From contig NZ_CP064703.1 of assembly GCF_023101085.1 (NCBI RefSeq), positions 2,356,001 through 2,420,000 of the forward strand: a stretch of DNA of 64,000 nucleotides, written 5' to 3'. Positions 25,189 through 33,838 of this stretch are shown piece by piece; the first letter of the stretch is position 1; each line of letters opens with the position of its first letter. The notes under the pieces were generated by a model. It was given only the letters and a program-made list of their open reading frames with translations. It was not told the DNA's origin and did not search any database. The DNA is from Bradyrhizobium sp. 170 (GTDB lineage: Bacteria; Pseudomonadota; Alphaproteobacteria; Rhizobiales; Xanthobacteraceae). A program made the position numbers and the translations under genes.

Positions 25189-26001
25189 ATGGCCTATCTC
25201 GTGCCTTCGGAATTCGTGACCAAGATGGTCGACGCCGGAGAATCCAAAATCTTCATGTCGACGCGCGACACGGTGATCCGCGCCTATATGGCGGGAGCCA
25301 TTCTCGCGCTTGCCGCCGCCTTTGCGGTGACGGTCAACGTCTCGACCGGCGTTCCGATCGTCGGTGCGGCGCTGTTTCCGGTCGGCTTCTGCATGCTGTA
25401 TTTGTTCGGCTTCGATCTCCTGACCGGCGTGTTCGTGCTTTGCCCGCTGGCCTTGATCGACAAGCGTCCGGGTGTGACGCTCGGCGGCGTGCTGCGCAAC
25501 TGGACGCTGGTGTTCATCGGTAACTTTGCCGGCGCCTTCACGGTCGCCGTGATGATGGCGATCGTCTTCACCTTCGGTTTCACCTCGCCGCCCGACAAGG
25601 TCGGCCAGGTGATCGGAACGATCGGCGAGGGGCGCACCGTCGGTTACGCGGAGCATGGCTTTGGCGGCATGCTGACGCTGTTCGTTCGCGGCATGCTCTG
25701 CAACTGGATGGTTTCGGCCGGCGTCGTCGGTGCGATGATTTCGACGACCGTCAGCGGCAAGGTGATCGCGATGTGGATGCCGATCATGCTGTTCTTCTTC
25801 ATGACCTTCGAGCATTCGATCGTGAACATGTTCCTGTTCCCGTCGGGTCTGCTGCTCGGCGGCAAGTTCACCGTCGTGGATTACCTGCTCTGGAACGAGA
25901 TCCCGACGGTGGTCGGCAACCTCGTCGGCGGCCTCGCCTTCACCGGCCTGACGCTGTACGCCACGCACGTCAAGACCGCGCCGAAGCGCGCCGCAATCTG
26001 A
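25189..26001 (+). CDS. Formate/nitrite transporter (FNT) family channel
   Basis: 270 residues with six membrane segments. The family's features are present: TRDTVIRAYMAGAILALAAAFAV in TM1, FGFDLLTGVFVLCPLALID in TM2, VLRNWTLVFIGNFAGA, MLCNWMVSAGVVGAMI, and FMTFEHSIVNMFLFPSGLL with the central channel His. FNT pentamers pass formate, nitrite or related monovalent anions. ATG 25189 fits the family N terminus and follows an AAGGGG ribosome-binding site. A sigma-54 promoter upstream suggests use as a nitrogen-source (nitrite) transporter. A fused phosphatase/kinase gene follows 56 bp downstream, a pairing also known from nitrate-assimilation loci of pseudomonads. Confidence 0.88.
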   Translation: MAYLVPSEFVTKMVDAGESKIFMSTRDTVIRAYMAGAILALAAAFAVTVNVSTGVPIVGAALFPVGFCMLYLFGFDLLTGVFVLCPLALIDKRPGVTLGGVLRNWTLVFIGNFAGAFTVAVMMAIVFTFGFTSPPDKVGQVIGTIGEGRTVGYAEHGFGGMLTLFVRGMLCNWMVSAGVVGAMISTTVSGKVIAMWMPIMLFFFMTFEHSIVNMFLFPSGLLLGGKFTVVDYLLWNEIPTVVGNLVGGLAFTGLTLYATHVKTAPKRAAI

Positions 26002-26057
26002 TCGGCGATTGACTCGAGCGGGCCTCGACCGTCTAGTCGAGGCCCTGCTCACGGGTC

Positions 26058-27803
26058 GTGAACATGCCGCGCGAACTGAAAATATCGGTTGGGCAACATT
26101 CTGACAAAGGTCGCAAGGAGACCAATCAGGATTTTCACGGCGTTCTGATTCCAGGCGAGCCGCTGCTGAGCCTCAAGGGCATCGCCATCGTGCTCGCGGA
26201 CGGGATCAGCAGCAGCTCTGTCAGCCGGGTCGCCAGCGAATCGGCGGTCAAGGGATTTCTCACGGACTATTACTGCACGTCGGAATCCTGGTCGGTGCGG
26301 ACTTCAGCGCAGCGCGTGCTGGAGGCGACCAATTCCTGGCTGCACTCCCAGACGCGACGCAGCCAGTATTCCTATGACAAGGACAAGGGATATGTCTGCA
26401 CGCTGAGCGCCATGGTGCTCAAGTCGACCACCGGCCACATCTTTCATGTCGGCGACAGCCGGATCTACCGCGTCTCCGGCAATTCGCTCGAACAGTTGAC
26501 CAACGACCACCGCGTCGTGATTTCATCCGAGCAGAGCTATCTCGGCCGCGCGCTGGGCGTGAACTCGCAGGTCGAAATCGATCATCAGACGTTCAGAATC
26601 GAGAAGGGCGACACCTTCGTGCTGGTCACCGACGGCATTTACGAGCATGTCGGCGAGCGCATCATTGCAAGGGCGATCAAGGACGGCGCTGCTGATCTGG
26701 ATCTGGCCGCGAAGAACATCGTCGAAATGGCGTTCGATCTCGGCAGCAAGGACAATCTCACCGTCCAGATCGTCCGCGTCGATGATTTGCCTGATGGTGC
26801 CGCAAGCGAAGTGTTCGCGCAGCCGCATGAGCTGCCGCTGCCGCCGCTGCTGGAGGCGCGGGCGGTTTTCGACGGCTACCGGATCGTCCGGGAGCTGCAC
26901 GGCTCCAGCCGCAGCCACATCTATCTCGCCGTCGATATCGAAACCGACGCGGTGGTCACCATCAAGATTCCGTCGATCGATCTGCGCGACGATCCGGCCT
27001 ACCTGAAACGGTTCATGATGGAGGAGTGGGTGGCGCGGCGGATCGACAGCCCGCATGTGCTGAAACCCTGCCTGCTGCAGCGCAAGCGCAATTTCCTGTA
27101 TGTCGCGACCGAATACATCGACGGGCAGACGCTGACGCAATGGATGATCGACAATCCAAAGCCCAACCTGGAAACCGTGCGCGGCATCGTCGAACAGATC
27201 GCCAAGGGGCTGCGCGCCTTCCACCGCAAGGAGATGCTGCACCAGGACATCCGGCCCGACAACATCATGATCGACGCCACGGGCACGGTGAAGATCATCG
27301 ATTTCGGTTCGACCAGGATCACCGGCGTCATCGAGGCCGAGCCCTCCGGCAACCGCAACGACATTCTGGGTACGCAGCAATACACTGCACCGGAATACTT
27401 TCTCGGCGAGCCGGCCACGTCGCGCTCCGACTTGTTCTCGCTCGGCGTCATCACCTATCATATGCTGACGGGAAAACTGCCCTACGGTTCGCAGATCGCG
27501 AACGCACGAACGCGATCGCAGTTCAACAGGCTGGTCTACCGCCCGGCGTCGCATGGCGACCGCGAAGTGCCGCAATGGATCGACGGCACGCTCGAGAAGG
27601 CCGTGCATCCCAATCCCTACAAGCGCTATGACAGCTTCTCGGAATTCCTGTTCGACCTCCGTCATCCCAATGCGAACTATCTCTCGACATCATCGACGCC
27701 GCTGATCGAGCGCAATCCGCTGCTGTTCTGGAAAAGCACCACCGTCGTGCTGGCGCTGGCCGTGATCGTGCTGCTCGCCATGCAGCATGGGATGCATCGG
27801 TAG
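26058..27803 (+). CDS. Fused PP2C phosphatase / Ser-Thr kinase with C-terminal membrane anchor
   Basis: 581 residues. Residues about 5-245 are a PP2C phosphatase: TNQD at 22-25, VLADGISSSSVS with metal-binding Asp48, HVGDSRIYR, VLVTDGIYE and SKDNLTVQIV. Residues about 270-540 are a Hanks-type kinase: Gly-loop ELHGSSRSHIYLA, Lys303 (VTIK), catalytic loop HQDIRPDN from 395 (Gln replaces Arg of HRD), DFGS at 415 and TAPEYF. A hydrophobic segment (about 557-577) anchors the tail. One polypeptide can thus phosphorylate and dephosphorylate targets at the membrane. The start is GTG 26058 or ATG 26064. Position after the FNT gene suggests control of nitrite uptake or assimilation; targets are unknown. 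Confidence 0.88.
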   Translation: MNMPRELKISVGQHSDKGRKETNQDFHGVLIPGEPLLSLKGIAIVLADGISSSSVSRVASESAVKGFLTDYYCTSESWSVRTSAQRVLEATNSWLHSQTRRSQYSYDKDKGYVCTLSAMVLKSTTGHIFHVGDSRIYRVSGNSLEQLTNDHRVVISSEQSYLGRALGVNSQVEIDHQTFRIEKGDTFVLVTDGIYEHVGERIIARAIKDGAADLDLAAKNIVEMAFDLGSKDNLTVQIVRVDDLPDGAASEVFAQPHELPLPPLLEARAVFDGYRIVRELHGSSRSHIYLAVDIETDAVVTIKIPSIDLRDDPAYLKRFMMEEWVARRIDSPHVLKPCLLQRKRNFLYVATEYIDGQTLTQWMIDNPKPNLETVRGIVEQIAKGLRAFHRKEMLHQDIRPDNIMIDATGTVKIIDFGSTRITGVIEAEPSGNRNDILGTQQYTAPEYFLGEPATSRSDLFSLGVITYHMLTGKLPYGSQIANARTRSQFNRLVYRPASHGDREVPQWIDGTLEKAVHPNPYKRYDSFSEFLFDLRHPNANYLSTSSTPLIERNPLLFWKSTTVVLALAVIVLLAMQHGMHR

Positions 27804-27806
27804 TTT

Positions 27807-27911
27807 CGTCATGCCCTGCGAAGGCGGGGCATCCAGTACTCCGTGTAGCGAGTTTGTTTTCATAATGCGCGCCGCGGCGTACTGGATCGCCCGGTCGAGC
27901 CGGGCGATGAC
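27807..27911. repeat. Palindromic repeat, CGTCATGCC...GGCATCCAGTA family
   Basis: CGTCATGCCCTGCGAAGGCG and GGGCATCCAGTACTCC, later GTACTGGATCGCCCGG and CGGGCGATGAC, pair to a long imperfect hairpin. It belongs to the common mosaic repeats of this genome and follows the kinase/phosphatase stop. Confidence 0.8.
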
Positions 27912-27918
27912 AGCTAGC

Positions 27919-27995
27919 GTAGCCCGGATGAGCGAAGCGATATCCGGGTCGTTCCCCTTCGCTATCCCGCATCGCGCTTCGCTCATGCGAGCTAC
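27919..27995. repeat. Palindromic repeat, GTAGCCCGGATGAGCGAAGCG family
   Basis: GTAGCCCGGATGAGCGAAGC with ATATCCGGG, then GCTTCGCTCATGCGAGCTAC at the other end. A second copy of this family is at 62460-62565. The rest of the spacer up to folD (27996-28147) shows no gene or clear signal. Confidence 0.8.
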
Positions 27996-28147
27996 TTGCC
28001 AGGGCATTTTTTCCACCAGGCATTGCTTTCGCAGGCCCAAGCCACTATCACGCACTCCTCTGCGCGACTGGCGCTCGGATGGAGAACCATCGGGGAGCGC
28101 AGGGATGATCTGCCGCGCGCCTGGGCACCACACTCGACGGAGGTGCC

Positions 28148-29011
28148 ATGACTGCGGAAATCATCGACGGGCATAAACACGCTCAAATCCTTCTCGACAC
28201 TGTCGCGGGTGAGCTGGATCACCTGTCGCGCGCGCCGGGCCTGGCCGTGGTTCTGGTCGGCGACGACCCGGCCAGTCACATCTACGTCCGAAGCAAGATC
28301 AGGATGGCGCGGAAGCTGGGCTTGCGCGGCGAGACGAAAATCCTGCCGCACAGCGTCACCGAGGCCGAGCTGCTTTCCATCCTCGCGACGCTGAATGCGC
28401 AAGCCGACATTGACGGCATTCTCGTCCAGCTCCCATTGCCCGCACACATCGACACGTTGCGGATCATGGCCGCGGTCGATCCGGCCAAGGACGTCGATGG
28501 CCTGCATGCCCTGAATGCCGGCCGGCTGCTCCACGGTGCGGATAGCCTCGTTCCATGCACGCCGCTGGGGTGCCTGAGGCTCATCAAGTCGATCGTTTCC
28601 GATCTGACCGGATGCCATGCCGTCGTCATCGGCAGTTCCAATATTGTTGGCAAGCCGATGGCGGCACTGCTTCTGGAAGAGCGGGCGACCGTGACGCAGG
28701 CTCACATCCATACGCGCGACACCCAGTTCATCTGCCGTGGCGCGGACATCCTGGTCAGCGCGGTAGGCAAGCCCGGACTTGTGCGCGGAGACTGGATCAA
28801 GCCGCGCGCCATCGTCATCGACGTCGGCACCGCGCGCGTCGCGCGGCCGGAAGGCGGTTACGACGTGCGCGGCGATGTCGCCTTCGAGGAAGCGGTGCAG
28901 GTCGCCGGCGCCGTTACGCCTGTGCCAAAAGGAGTCGGTCCGATGACGATCGCCTGCCTGATGGCGAACACGGTGAAGGCCGCGAAAGCCCGGTCAGCGC
29001 GGCTTCATTAG
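28148..29011 (+). CDS. folD: FolD-type methylenetetrahydrofolate dehydrogenase/cyclohydrolase, variant
   Basis: 287 residues. The fold and most motifs are standard: ASHIYVRSKIRMA with the catalytic Lys, DGILVQLPLPAHID, KDVDGLHALNAGRL, PCTPLGCLRLI and GSSNIVGKPMAALLLEE for the dinucleotide. It oxidises 5,10-methylene-THF to methenyl-THF with NADP+ and hydrolyses it to 10-formyl-THF. One oddity: the normally invariant TPVPGGVGPMT is TPVPKGVGPMT (Lys261). The NADP loop is also unusual (HIHTRDTQF). This suggests a secondary, perhaps specialised paralogue rather than the only housekeeping copy. Confidence 0.88.
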   Translation: MTAEIIDGHKHAQILLDTVAGELDHLSRAPGLAVVLVGDDPASHIYVRSKIRMARKLGLRGETKILPHSVTEAELLSILATLNAQADIDGILVQLPLPAHIDTLRIMAAVDPAKDVDGLHALNAGRLLHGADSLVPCTPLGCLRLIKSIVSDLTGCHAVVIGSSNIVGKPMAALLLEERATVTQAHIHTRDTQFICRGADILVSAVGKPGLVRGDWIKPRAIVIDVGTARVARPEGGYDVRGDVAFEEAVQVAGAVTPVPKGVGPMTIACLMANTVKAAKARSARLH

Positions 29012-29026
29012 CTGTTGGCCGGAGCC

Positions 29027-29821
29027 CTAGTTCGTCGCGCCCGCCGGAATCGGGTCCATGCCGCTCTTGACGATCTCGGCGCGCGCGGCGGGTGAGGCGA
29101 GGAACTTGATCAGCGCCTTGCCGGCGTCGGGTTCTTTCGAGACGCTGGCGATGCCTGCGGAGAATATTGTGATCTTCTGCAACTCATCCGGCAGCGGCCC
29201 GACGATATCTATGCCTTCCACCGGCTTCAATTCGCTCATCTGCTGGAAGCCGATCTCGGCGTCGCCGCGCGCGACGATTTCGCCGACGGGCGTTGCCGGG
29301 ATTTTCCTTGCCTTGTCCTTCATTTCATCGGCAATGCCGAGCTTGCCGAACATCTCGGTGGAGACATAGACGCCGCTGGCGCTGTCGGAATAGGCCACGG
29401 TCTTCACGGCCAGCAGCGCGCGCTTGAGCGCATCGGGCGTAGAGATGTCGGGCTTTGGCGTGCCCGATTTCACGGCGACCGCGATCGGCGATTTGACGAG
29501 ATCGACTTTGCTGTCGGCGATCGACTTTCCCTTCTTGGCGAGATCGTCGAGTGCATAGCCGACCATGATCAGGACATCCGCAGGCTCGCCGCGCTCCAGC
29601 CGCACGGGTATGGCGTTGGTCGTCGTGCCCATCGACGGCCCGTAGGCGGTCAGCACCTTGTGGCCGGTGCTGCGCTCGAATTCAGGCACCAGCGCCTTGT
29701 AGGCGGCCGTCAATCCGCCCGAGATCATCACCCGCACCTCGGCGGCGCTGGCCGTGACGGTCAGCAGGGATACGCTGAGAATGGCGAGCGCGAAGGCGCG
29801 GAAATTGATTGAAAGACGCAT
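29027..29821 (-). CDS. ModA-like periplasmic solute-binding protein
   Basis: 264 residues: signal peptide (AFALAILSVSLLTVTASAAE), then a type-II binding fold of the SBP_bac_11/ModA kind with VRVMISGGLTAAYKALVPEFERSTGHKVL, ERGEPADVLIMVGYALDDLAKKGK, ALLAVKTVAYSDSASGVYVSTEMFGKLGI and ARGDAEIGFQQMSELKPVEGIDIVGPLP. ModA proteins bind molybdate, but no modBC genes are near, and many such orphans bind organic or unknown ligands. It converges on folD. Confidence 0.78.
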   Translation of the reverse strand: MRLSINFRAFALAILSVSLLTVTASAAEVRVMISGGLTAAYKALVPEFERSTGHKVLTAYGPSMGTTTNAIPVRLERGEPADVLIMVGYALDDLAKKGKSIADSKVDLVKSPIAVAVKSGTPKPDISTPDALKRALLAVKTVAYSDSASGVYVSTEMFGKLGIADEMKDKARKIPATPVGEIVARGDAEIGFQQMSELKPVEGIDIVGPLPDELQKITIFSAGIASVSKEPDAGKALIKFLASPAARAEIVKSGMDPIPAGATN

Positions 29822-29904
29822 GATAGTTCCTCCCCGGACGACTCTTGAGCGGTCGGCCTTGGGCGGATGTTAGCGCGCGCAGGGTGAAGCGGCTAGAGCT
29901 GTCG

Positions 29905-29993
29905 CCCCGTCATTGCGAGCGCAGCGAAGCAATCCATCTCTCCGCGTATGTGGGGAGCCAATGGATTGCTTCGCTGCGCTCGCAATGACGGGG
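29905..29993. repeat. Palindromic repeat with perfect 33-bp arms (GCAGCGAAGCAATCC family)
   Basis: The arms 29905-29937 and 29961-29993 are exact reverse complements (33 of 33), separated by 23 bases. The arm begins CCCCGTCATTGCGAGCGCAG. It is the cleanest copy in this window of the family also found at 15056-15166 and 37424-37532. Lying between the ends and starts of genes, it could stabilise or end transcripts on either strand. Confidence 0.9.
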
Positions 29994-30011
29994 AGGAGTG
30001 GCGCGAACCCC

Positions 30012-31235
30012 TCACGAATTCACGTGCACGAAATCCCGCAGCAGCGGATAGATCTCGTTGTTCCAGCGCTTTCCCGAAAACACGCCGTAATGGCCGACGC
30101 CGGCCTGCATGTGGTGCACCTTGCGATAGGCGCGCACGCCGGTGCAGAGGTCCTGCGCCGCCAGCGTCTGGCCGATCGAACAGATGTCGTCCTTTTCGCC
30201 CTCGATCGTCATCAGGCCCATGCGCCTGATCGAGGCCGGGTTCACCGGCCGGCCGCGATGCATCAGCTTTCCCTGCGGCAACAGATGCTCCTGAAACACG
30301 TCGCGCACGGTCTCGATGTAAAACTCCGCCGGCAGGTCCATCACGGCGAAATATTCGTCGTAGAAGGTCTTGATGAGATCAGCCTTCTCCTTCTCGCCCT
30401 TCGCCAGATGATTGGCGAGGTCGATGTGCTGCTTGATGTGGCGCTCGAGATTCATCGAAACGAAGGCAGTGAGCTGCACGAAGCCCGGATAGACCTTGCG
30501 GAACGCGCCCTTGCATTGCACCGGCACGTAATTGATCAGGTTCTTTTCGAACCAGTTGATCGGCTTGCTCTTGGCGAATCCGTTGACCCTGGTCGGCTGG
30601 ATCCGCGTGTCGATCGGCCCGGCCATCAGGGTCAGCGTCGCCGGACGCGCGGGATGATTGTCTTCCGACATGACGGCGGCGGCGGCCAGCGCCGAGACCG
30701 ACGGCTGGCAGATCGCCACCATGTGCGCGCGCGGACCGATCTTGTCGAGGAAGGTGATCAAATGATCGGTGTAATCCTCGAGGCCGAAGCGGCCGGCATG
30801 AAGCGGAATGTCGCGCGGGTTATGCCAGTCGGTGATGTAGACGTCGTGGTCCTGCAGCAGCGTCTTCACGGTGCCGCGCAAAAGGGTGGCGAAATGGCCG
30901 GACATCGGCGCCACCAGCAACAGCCGCGGCTGCTCCGGGGCGTTCTCTTTCTTGAAATGCAGCAGCGACCCGAACGGGGTGGCGAAGGTGACTTCCTCGG
31001 TCACCTCCAGTTCCTGATTGCCGACCATTACCCGGTCGATGCCGTAGGCAGGCCGCGCGTAGGTGAGGGAGGAGCGCGAGATCAATTCGAGCGAAGCGGC
31101 GAGCCGGTTAAATAACCTGTCGGAGACGCCCTGCGGCACCAGATTGAGATATTTCAGCCCCGCCGCGGCCCCGGTCCGCCAGGGCGACGTCAGGTCCATG
31201 TGGTTCTGATAGGCTTGGTACATCATTGACATCAT
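30012..31235 (-). CDS. phaZ: Intracellular polyhydroxyalkanoate depolymerase
   Basis: 407 residues. LKYLNLVPQGVSDRLFNRLAASLELISR, LLLVAPMSGHFATLLRGTVKTLLQDHDVYITDW and GRFGLEDYTDHLITFLDKIG mark the intracellular PhaZ family. The nucleophile is a cysteine, Cys177 in AICQPSVSA, as in Ralstonia PhaZ1 where Cys replaces the lipase-box serine. The enzyme breaks down stored poly(3-hydroxybutyrate) granules. Several ATGs cluster at the start (31235, 31226); the first is nearest a GGGGGCGG ribosome-binding stretch. It stands alone, divergent from a glutathione transferase gene. Confidence 0.93.
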   Translation of the reverse strand: MMSMMYQAYQNHMDLTSPWRTGAAAGLKYLNLVPQGVSDRLFNRLAASLELISRSSLTYARPAYGIDRVMVGNQELEVTEEVTFATPFGSLLHFKKENAPEQPRLLLVAPMSGHFATLLRGTVKTLLQDHDVYITDWHNPRDIPLHAGRFGLEDYTDHLITFLDKIGPRAHMVAICQPSVSALAAAAVMSEDNHPARPATLTLMAGPIDTRIQPTRVNGFAKSKPINWFEKNLINYVPVQCKGAFRKVYPGFVQLTAFVSMNLERHIKQHIDLANHLAKGEKEKADLIKTFYDEYFAVMDLPAEFYIETVRDVFQEHLLPQGKLMHRGRPVNPASIRRMGLMTIEGEKDDICSIGQTLAAQDLCTGVRAYRKVHHMQAGVGHYGVFSGKRWNNEIYPLLRDFVHVNS

Positions 31236-31412
31236 TCACGTCCGCCCCCGTCCAGCAATGCCATGCAATATCGACGCCAGAGCCGGCCCGGCCGCCTCTA
31301 AAACTGGCACGTGGCTTGCTGCTGGAATGCCTGACGCACAGGCATTGGGCGGGCGGCGCGGCTGGCTGCCCATGCCTGCGCGGAGGCGTTTTGGGGTTCG
31401 AGGGAAGGCCAT

Positions 31413-32066
31413 ATGGCGAAGACCACACTGACCATCTCCAGCAAGAATTACTCGTCCTGGTCGCTGCGCGGCTGGCTGCTGGCGAAATTCTCAGGACTGG
31501 AGTTCGAGGAGGTCGTCACTGCCCCCGACGATGCGTCGGCACGGGCGGAAATCCTGTTGCTGTCGTCGTCGATCCTGGTGCCGTGCCTGCGCCATGACGG
31601 CGCCACCATCTGGGATACGCTGGCGATCGCGGAATACCTCAACGAGGTCATGCCGGATGCCGGCCTGTTGCCGGCGGACCGCATCCAGCGCGCGCATTGC
31701 AGGTCGATCTGCGGCGAAATCCATTCGGGCTTCACCACGCTGCGCGCCTCGCTGCCGGTCAACCTGAAGGGCCATTTCCCGGGCTTCAAGATCTGGTCGC
31801 GCGCGCAGGCCGATATCGACCGGGTCTGCACCATCTGGCGCGAATGCCTTGCGGAATCGGGCGGCCCGTTCCTGTTCGGCGAGCGCACCATGGCGGATGC
31901 GATGTACGCGCCCGTGGTCACCCGCTTCATGACCTATGATGTGAAGCTCGAACCCGGCCTCGCGGCCTACGCCAGTACCATCATGGCGATGCCCGAGATG
32001 CAGGAATGGATCGAGGCCGCCAAGGCCGAGCCTGCCGACATCGAGGAGCTCGAGGTCGAATATTAG
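31413..32066 (+). CDS. Glutathione S-transferase
   Basis: 217 residues, two-domain GST. The N-terminal thioredoxin fold has LTISSKNYSSWSLRGWLLAKFSGLEFEEV (Ser residues near the active site), SSSILVPCLRHDGATIWDTLAIAEYL (cis-Pro and glutathione-binding region); the C-terminal helical domain ends with FLFGERTMADAMYAPVVTRFMTY. It conjugates or transfers glutathione in the cytoplasm; substrate unknown. A GC-rich hairpin directly follows the stop. Confidence 0.88.
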   Translation: MAKTTLTISSKNYSSWSLRGWLLAKFSGLEFEEVVTAPDDASARAEILLLSSSILVPCLRHDGATIWDTLAIAEYLNEVMPDAGLLPADRIQRAHCRSICGEIHSGFTTLRASLPVNLKGHFPGFKIWSRAQADIDRVCTIWRECLAESGGPFLFGERTMADAMYAPVVTRFMTYDVKLEPGLAAYASTIMAMPEMQEWIEAAKAEPADIEELEVEY

Positions 32067-32088
32067 GCAGGCCGCGCGCGGCCCTGCC
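32066..32088 (+). terminator. Hairpin directly after the glutathione transferase gene
   Basis: GGCAGGCCGCG and CGCGGCCCTGCC pair with one bulge. Only three T residues follow soon after, so it is at best a weak intrinsic terminator. Confidence 0.35.
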
Positions 32089-32371
32089 CGTTTGAAGGGC
32101 TCAAGCTTCGGGCAGGATAGCTCACGCCGCAGCCAGCTTCGGTTGGCGCGCGCCGGTCCCGCGGCCGTCGACTGAGCCTTGCTGAAGGCGGATTCCTGCT
32201 TCCCGACAAATGCTTCGACGCTTCGCCCAGTCCGCTCGCTGCATTGCAGCGCGACTGGCGTGGATTTCGCATAGCAACATGCAGCCGTGAACGCGACGAT
32301 GCGACGCTGCCGAAAATTTGGACGCTCTTCGCCTGGTCGCGATCTCGCGAACAAAAACCGTGGAGGCTTCA
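32089..32371. other. Intergenic region before the cupin gene
   Basis: No gene or repeat was recognised. The last 30 bases hold a GTGGAGG ribosome-binding site for the cupin gene; the promoter was not identified. Confidence 0.4.
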
Positions 32372-32806
32372 ATGAACCAGCAGGCCGTCGTCAGCAAATT
32401 CTCTCACGTCAAACCCGGCGATACCGAATTCAAGGGCGGAGGTCTGCGCGACTTCTTCCTGTATCGCGATCTCGGCATCGCCGACGCCACCGGCGGGCAG
32501 GTGATCTGCCATCTGGTCAAGGCCAACCCCGATCTGCCGCCCGAGGAAGGCACCGGCTGGCACAAGCATGAATGCGAATTCCAGATCGTGATCATGACCA
32601 AGGGCTGGGCGCGCTTCATGTACGAGGACAAGTCGACGCTCGTACAGGCCGGCGACGTCGTCCACCAACGGCCCGGCATCACGCATTACCTGTACGACTA
32701 CTCGGAGGACATGGAGTATCTCGAGATCGTCAGCCCGGCCGATTTCAGGACTGTCGATGTGCCGCCGGCTGTCGACAAGGTGCCTCCGCCGACCCCGTGG
32801 AAGTGA
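32372..32806 (+). CDS. Small cupin-domain protein
   Basis: 144 residues, a single beta-barrel cupin. GTGWHKHECEFQIVIMTKGWARFMYEDKSTLVQAGDVVHQRPGITHYLYD contains the two cupin motifs; His, His, Glu and the later His are the likely metal ligands. DFFLYRDLGIADATGGQVICHLVKAN precedes it. Could be a binding protein or a small dioxygenase/isomerase; nothing around it points to a pathway. ATG 32372 is preceded by GGAGG. Confidence 0.8.
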   Translation: MNQQAVVSKFSHVKPGDTEFKGGGLRDFFLYRDLGIADATGGQVICHLVKANPDLPPEEGTGWHKHECEFQIVIMTKGWARFMYEDKSTLVQAGDVVHQRPGITHYLYDYSEDMEYLEIVSPADFRTVDVPPAVDKVPPPTPWK

Positions 32807-33033
32807 GCGCCATGTCCATCCTCGGAGGAATTAACGCTTGTCCTCGGTCGCTGGCTGCGGCCGATTGCTGTCATGCTCTATGTTGTACGTCATCTGGGAT
32901 GGCGGCCGACATCTAGCCGTGAACAAGGGAGTACGGCGCTAAATCAGTGATTCGGGCGCGGTTCGTTCCACCCGCGTTCCGAACATTAACATCCCGCGCG
33001 TTCCCGTCGCATTCTGGCACAATGCGCCGCTCG

Positions 33034-33267
33034 TCAGCCTCTGTCCGCGACGCTTTCAGGGCGGGCGCGCGGCAACCTCCAGCCGACCACCGTGGCCTCC
33101 ACCATGCCGCCGGTCCTGTCATTGCGCCATTGGCCATCGATCCAGCGGCAGGCAAAGGGCAGTTGATAGGTTCCGCTGTGATCCTCGCAAAGAACTTCCA
33201 CCGGTTGGTCCGTCGGCGGAGCCCCGTTCCCGTCGAACTGCGCCAGCCGCTTTTCACGCGTTGCCAT
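33034..33267 (-). CDS. Small hypothetical protein (77 aa)
   Basis: Starts MATREKRLAQFDGNGAPP and contains VEVLCEDHSGTYQLPFACRWIDGQWRN and VEATVVGWRLPRA. The pattern, a short beta-rich region with PFxCRWxDGxW and VVGWR, looks like small proteins of rhizobia with no assigned function. ATG 33267 with GTGGAG upstream; a longer frame to 33342 is possible but less likely. Not recognised as any enzyme. Confidence 0.55.
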   Translation of the reverse strand: MATREKRLAQFDGNGAPPTDQPVEVLCEDHSGTYQLPFACRWIDGQWRNDRTGGMVEATVVGWRLPRARPESVADRG

Positions 33268-33453
33268 ACAATCAATCTCCACTGCCGCGGCCCGTTGAGG
33301 TTCGCGGCAAAATGCATCCACCGTTAACGGGGTGAAGCACAACGCCTGAATGAGGTATCAGTATGGTATCACAGGGGTCGGGAGCCTGCTTCGCGCAAAT
33401 TGCCGTGATGGATGTTCCCCCATGCGCTAGAGGCTTTTGAAACGAGGATTTTG

Positions 33454-33828
33454 ATGATTGCTCCGATGGCCAGGATCACCTTCGTCGCCTTCGCGCTGCT
33501 GATGGCGTCACTGCCGGCGACCGTTCACGCGCAGGACGTTCCCGGCATTGAGATCTGCACCGTCGAAAAGACGATGGAGCGGCGCACCTCTTGCCTGCAG
33601 AGCAATGTCGACTTCCTGCAGAAGACGATCAACAAGCTCACCACCGACCATCTGCAGAAGATCGATGCCGCCAACCGGCAGATCGAGGCGTTGAAGGGCG
33701 CGGTCATTGGCTTGCAGAAGGTCGTGAGCGACATGCAGGCGGAGCAGAAGAAGACCGCGGAGGACGCGAAGAAGCCAACGGCGCCGGCTGCGAAGGATGC
33801 GGCGCCGGCGAAGGACGGCACAAAGTAA
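33454..33828 (+). CDS. Secreted coiled-coil protein of unknown function
   Basis: 124 residues: signal peptide (ITFVAFALLMASLPATVHAQ), then EICTVEKTMERRTSCLQSNVDFLQKTINKL with two cysteines, a coiled coil (QKIDAANRQIEALKGAVIGLQKVVSDMQAEQKK), and a Lys/Ala/Pro-rich tail. Probably periplasmic. ATG 33454 follows GAGGAT. No family recognised. Confidence 0.65.
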   Translation: MIAPMARITFVAFALLMASLPATVHAQDVPGIEICTVEKTMERRTSCLQSNVDFLQKTINKLTTDHLQKIDAANRQIEALKGAVIGLQKVVSDMQAEQKKTAEDAKKPTAPAAKDAAPAKDGTK

Positions 33829-33838
33829 GCGCCGGCGG

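Noticed and set aside
29913..31115. Long plus-strand open frame opposite phaZ
   Set aside because: Antisense to a well-supported PhaZ; composition is low-complexity His/Arg-rich and matches no family.
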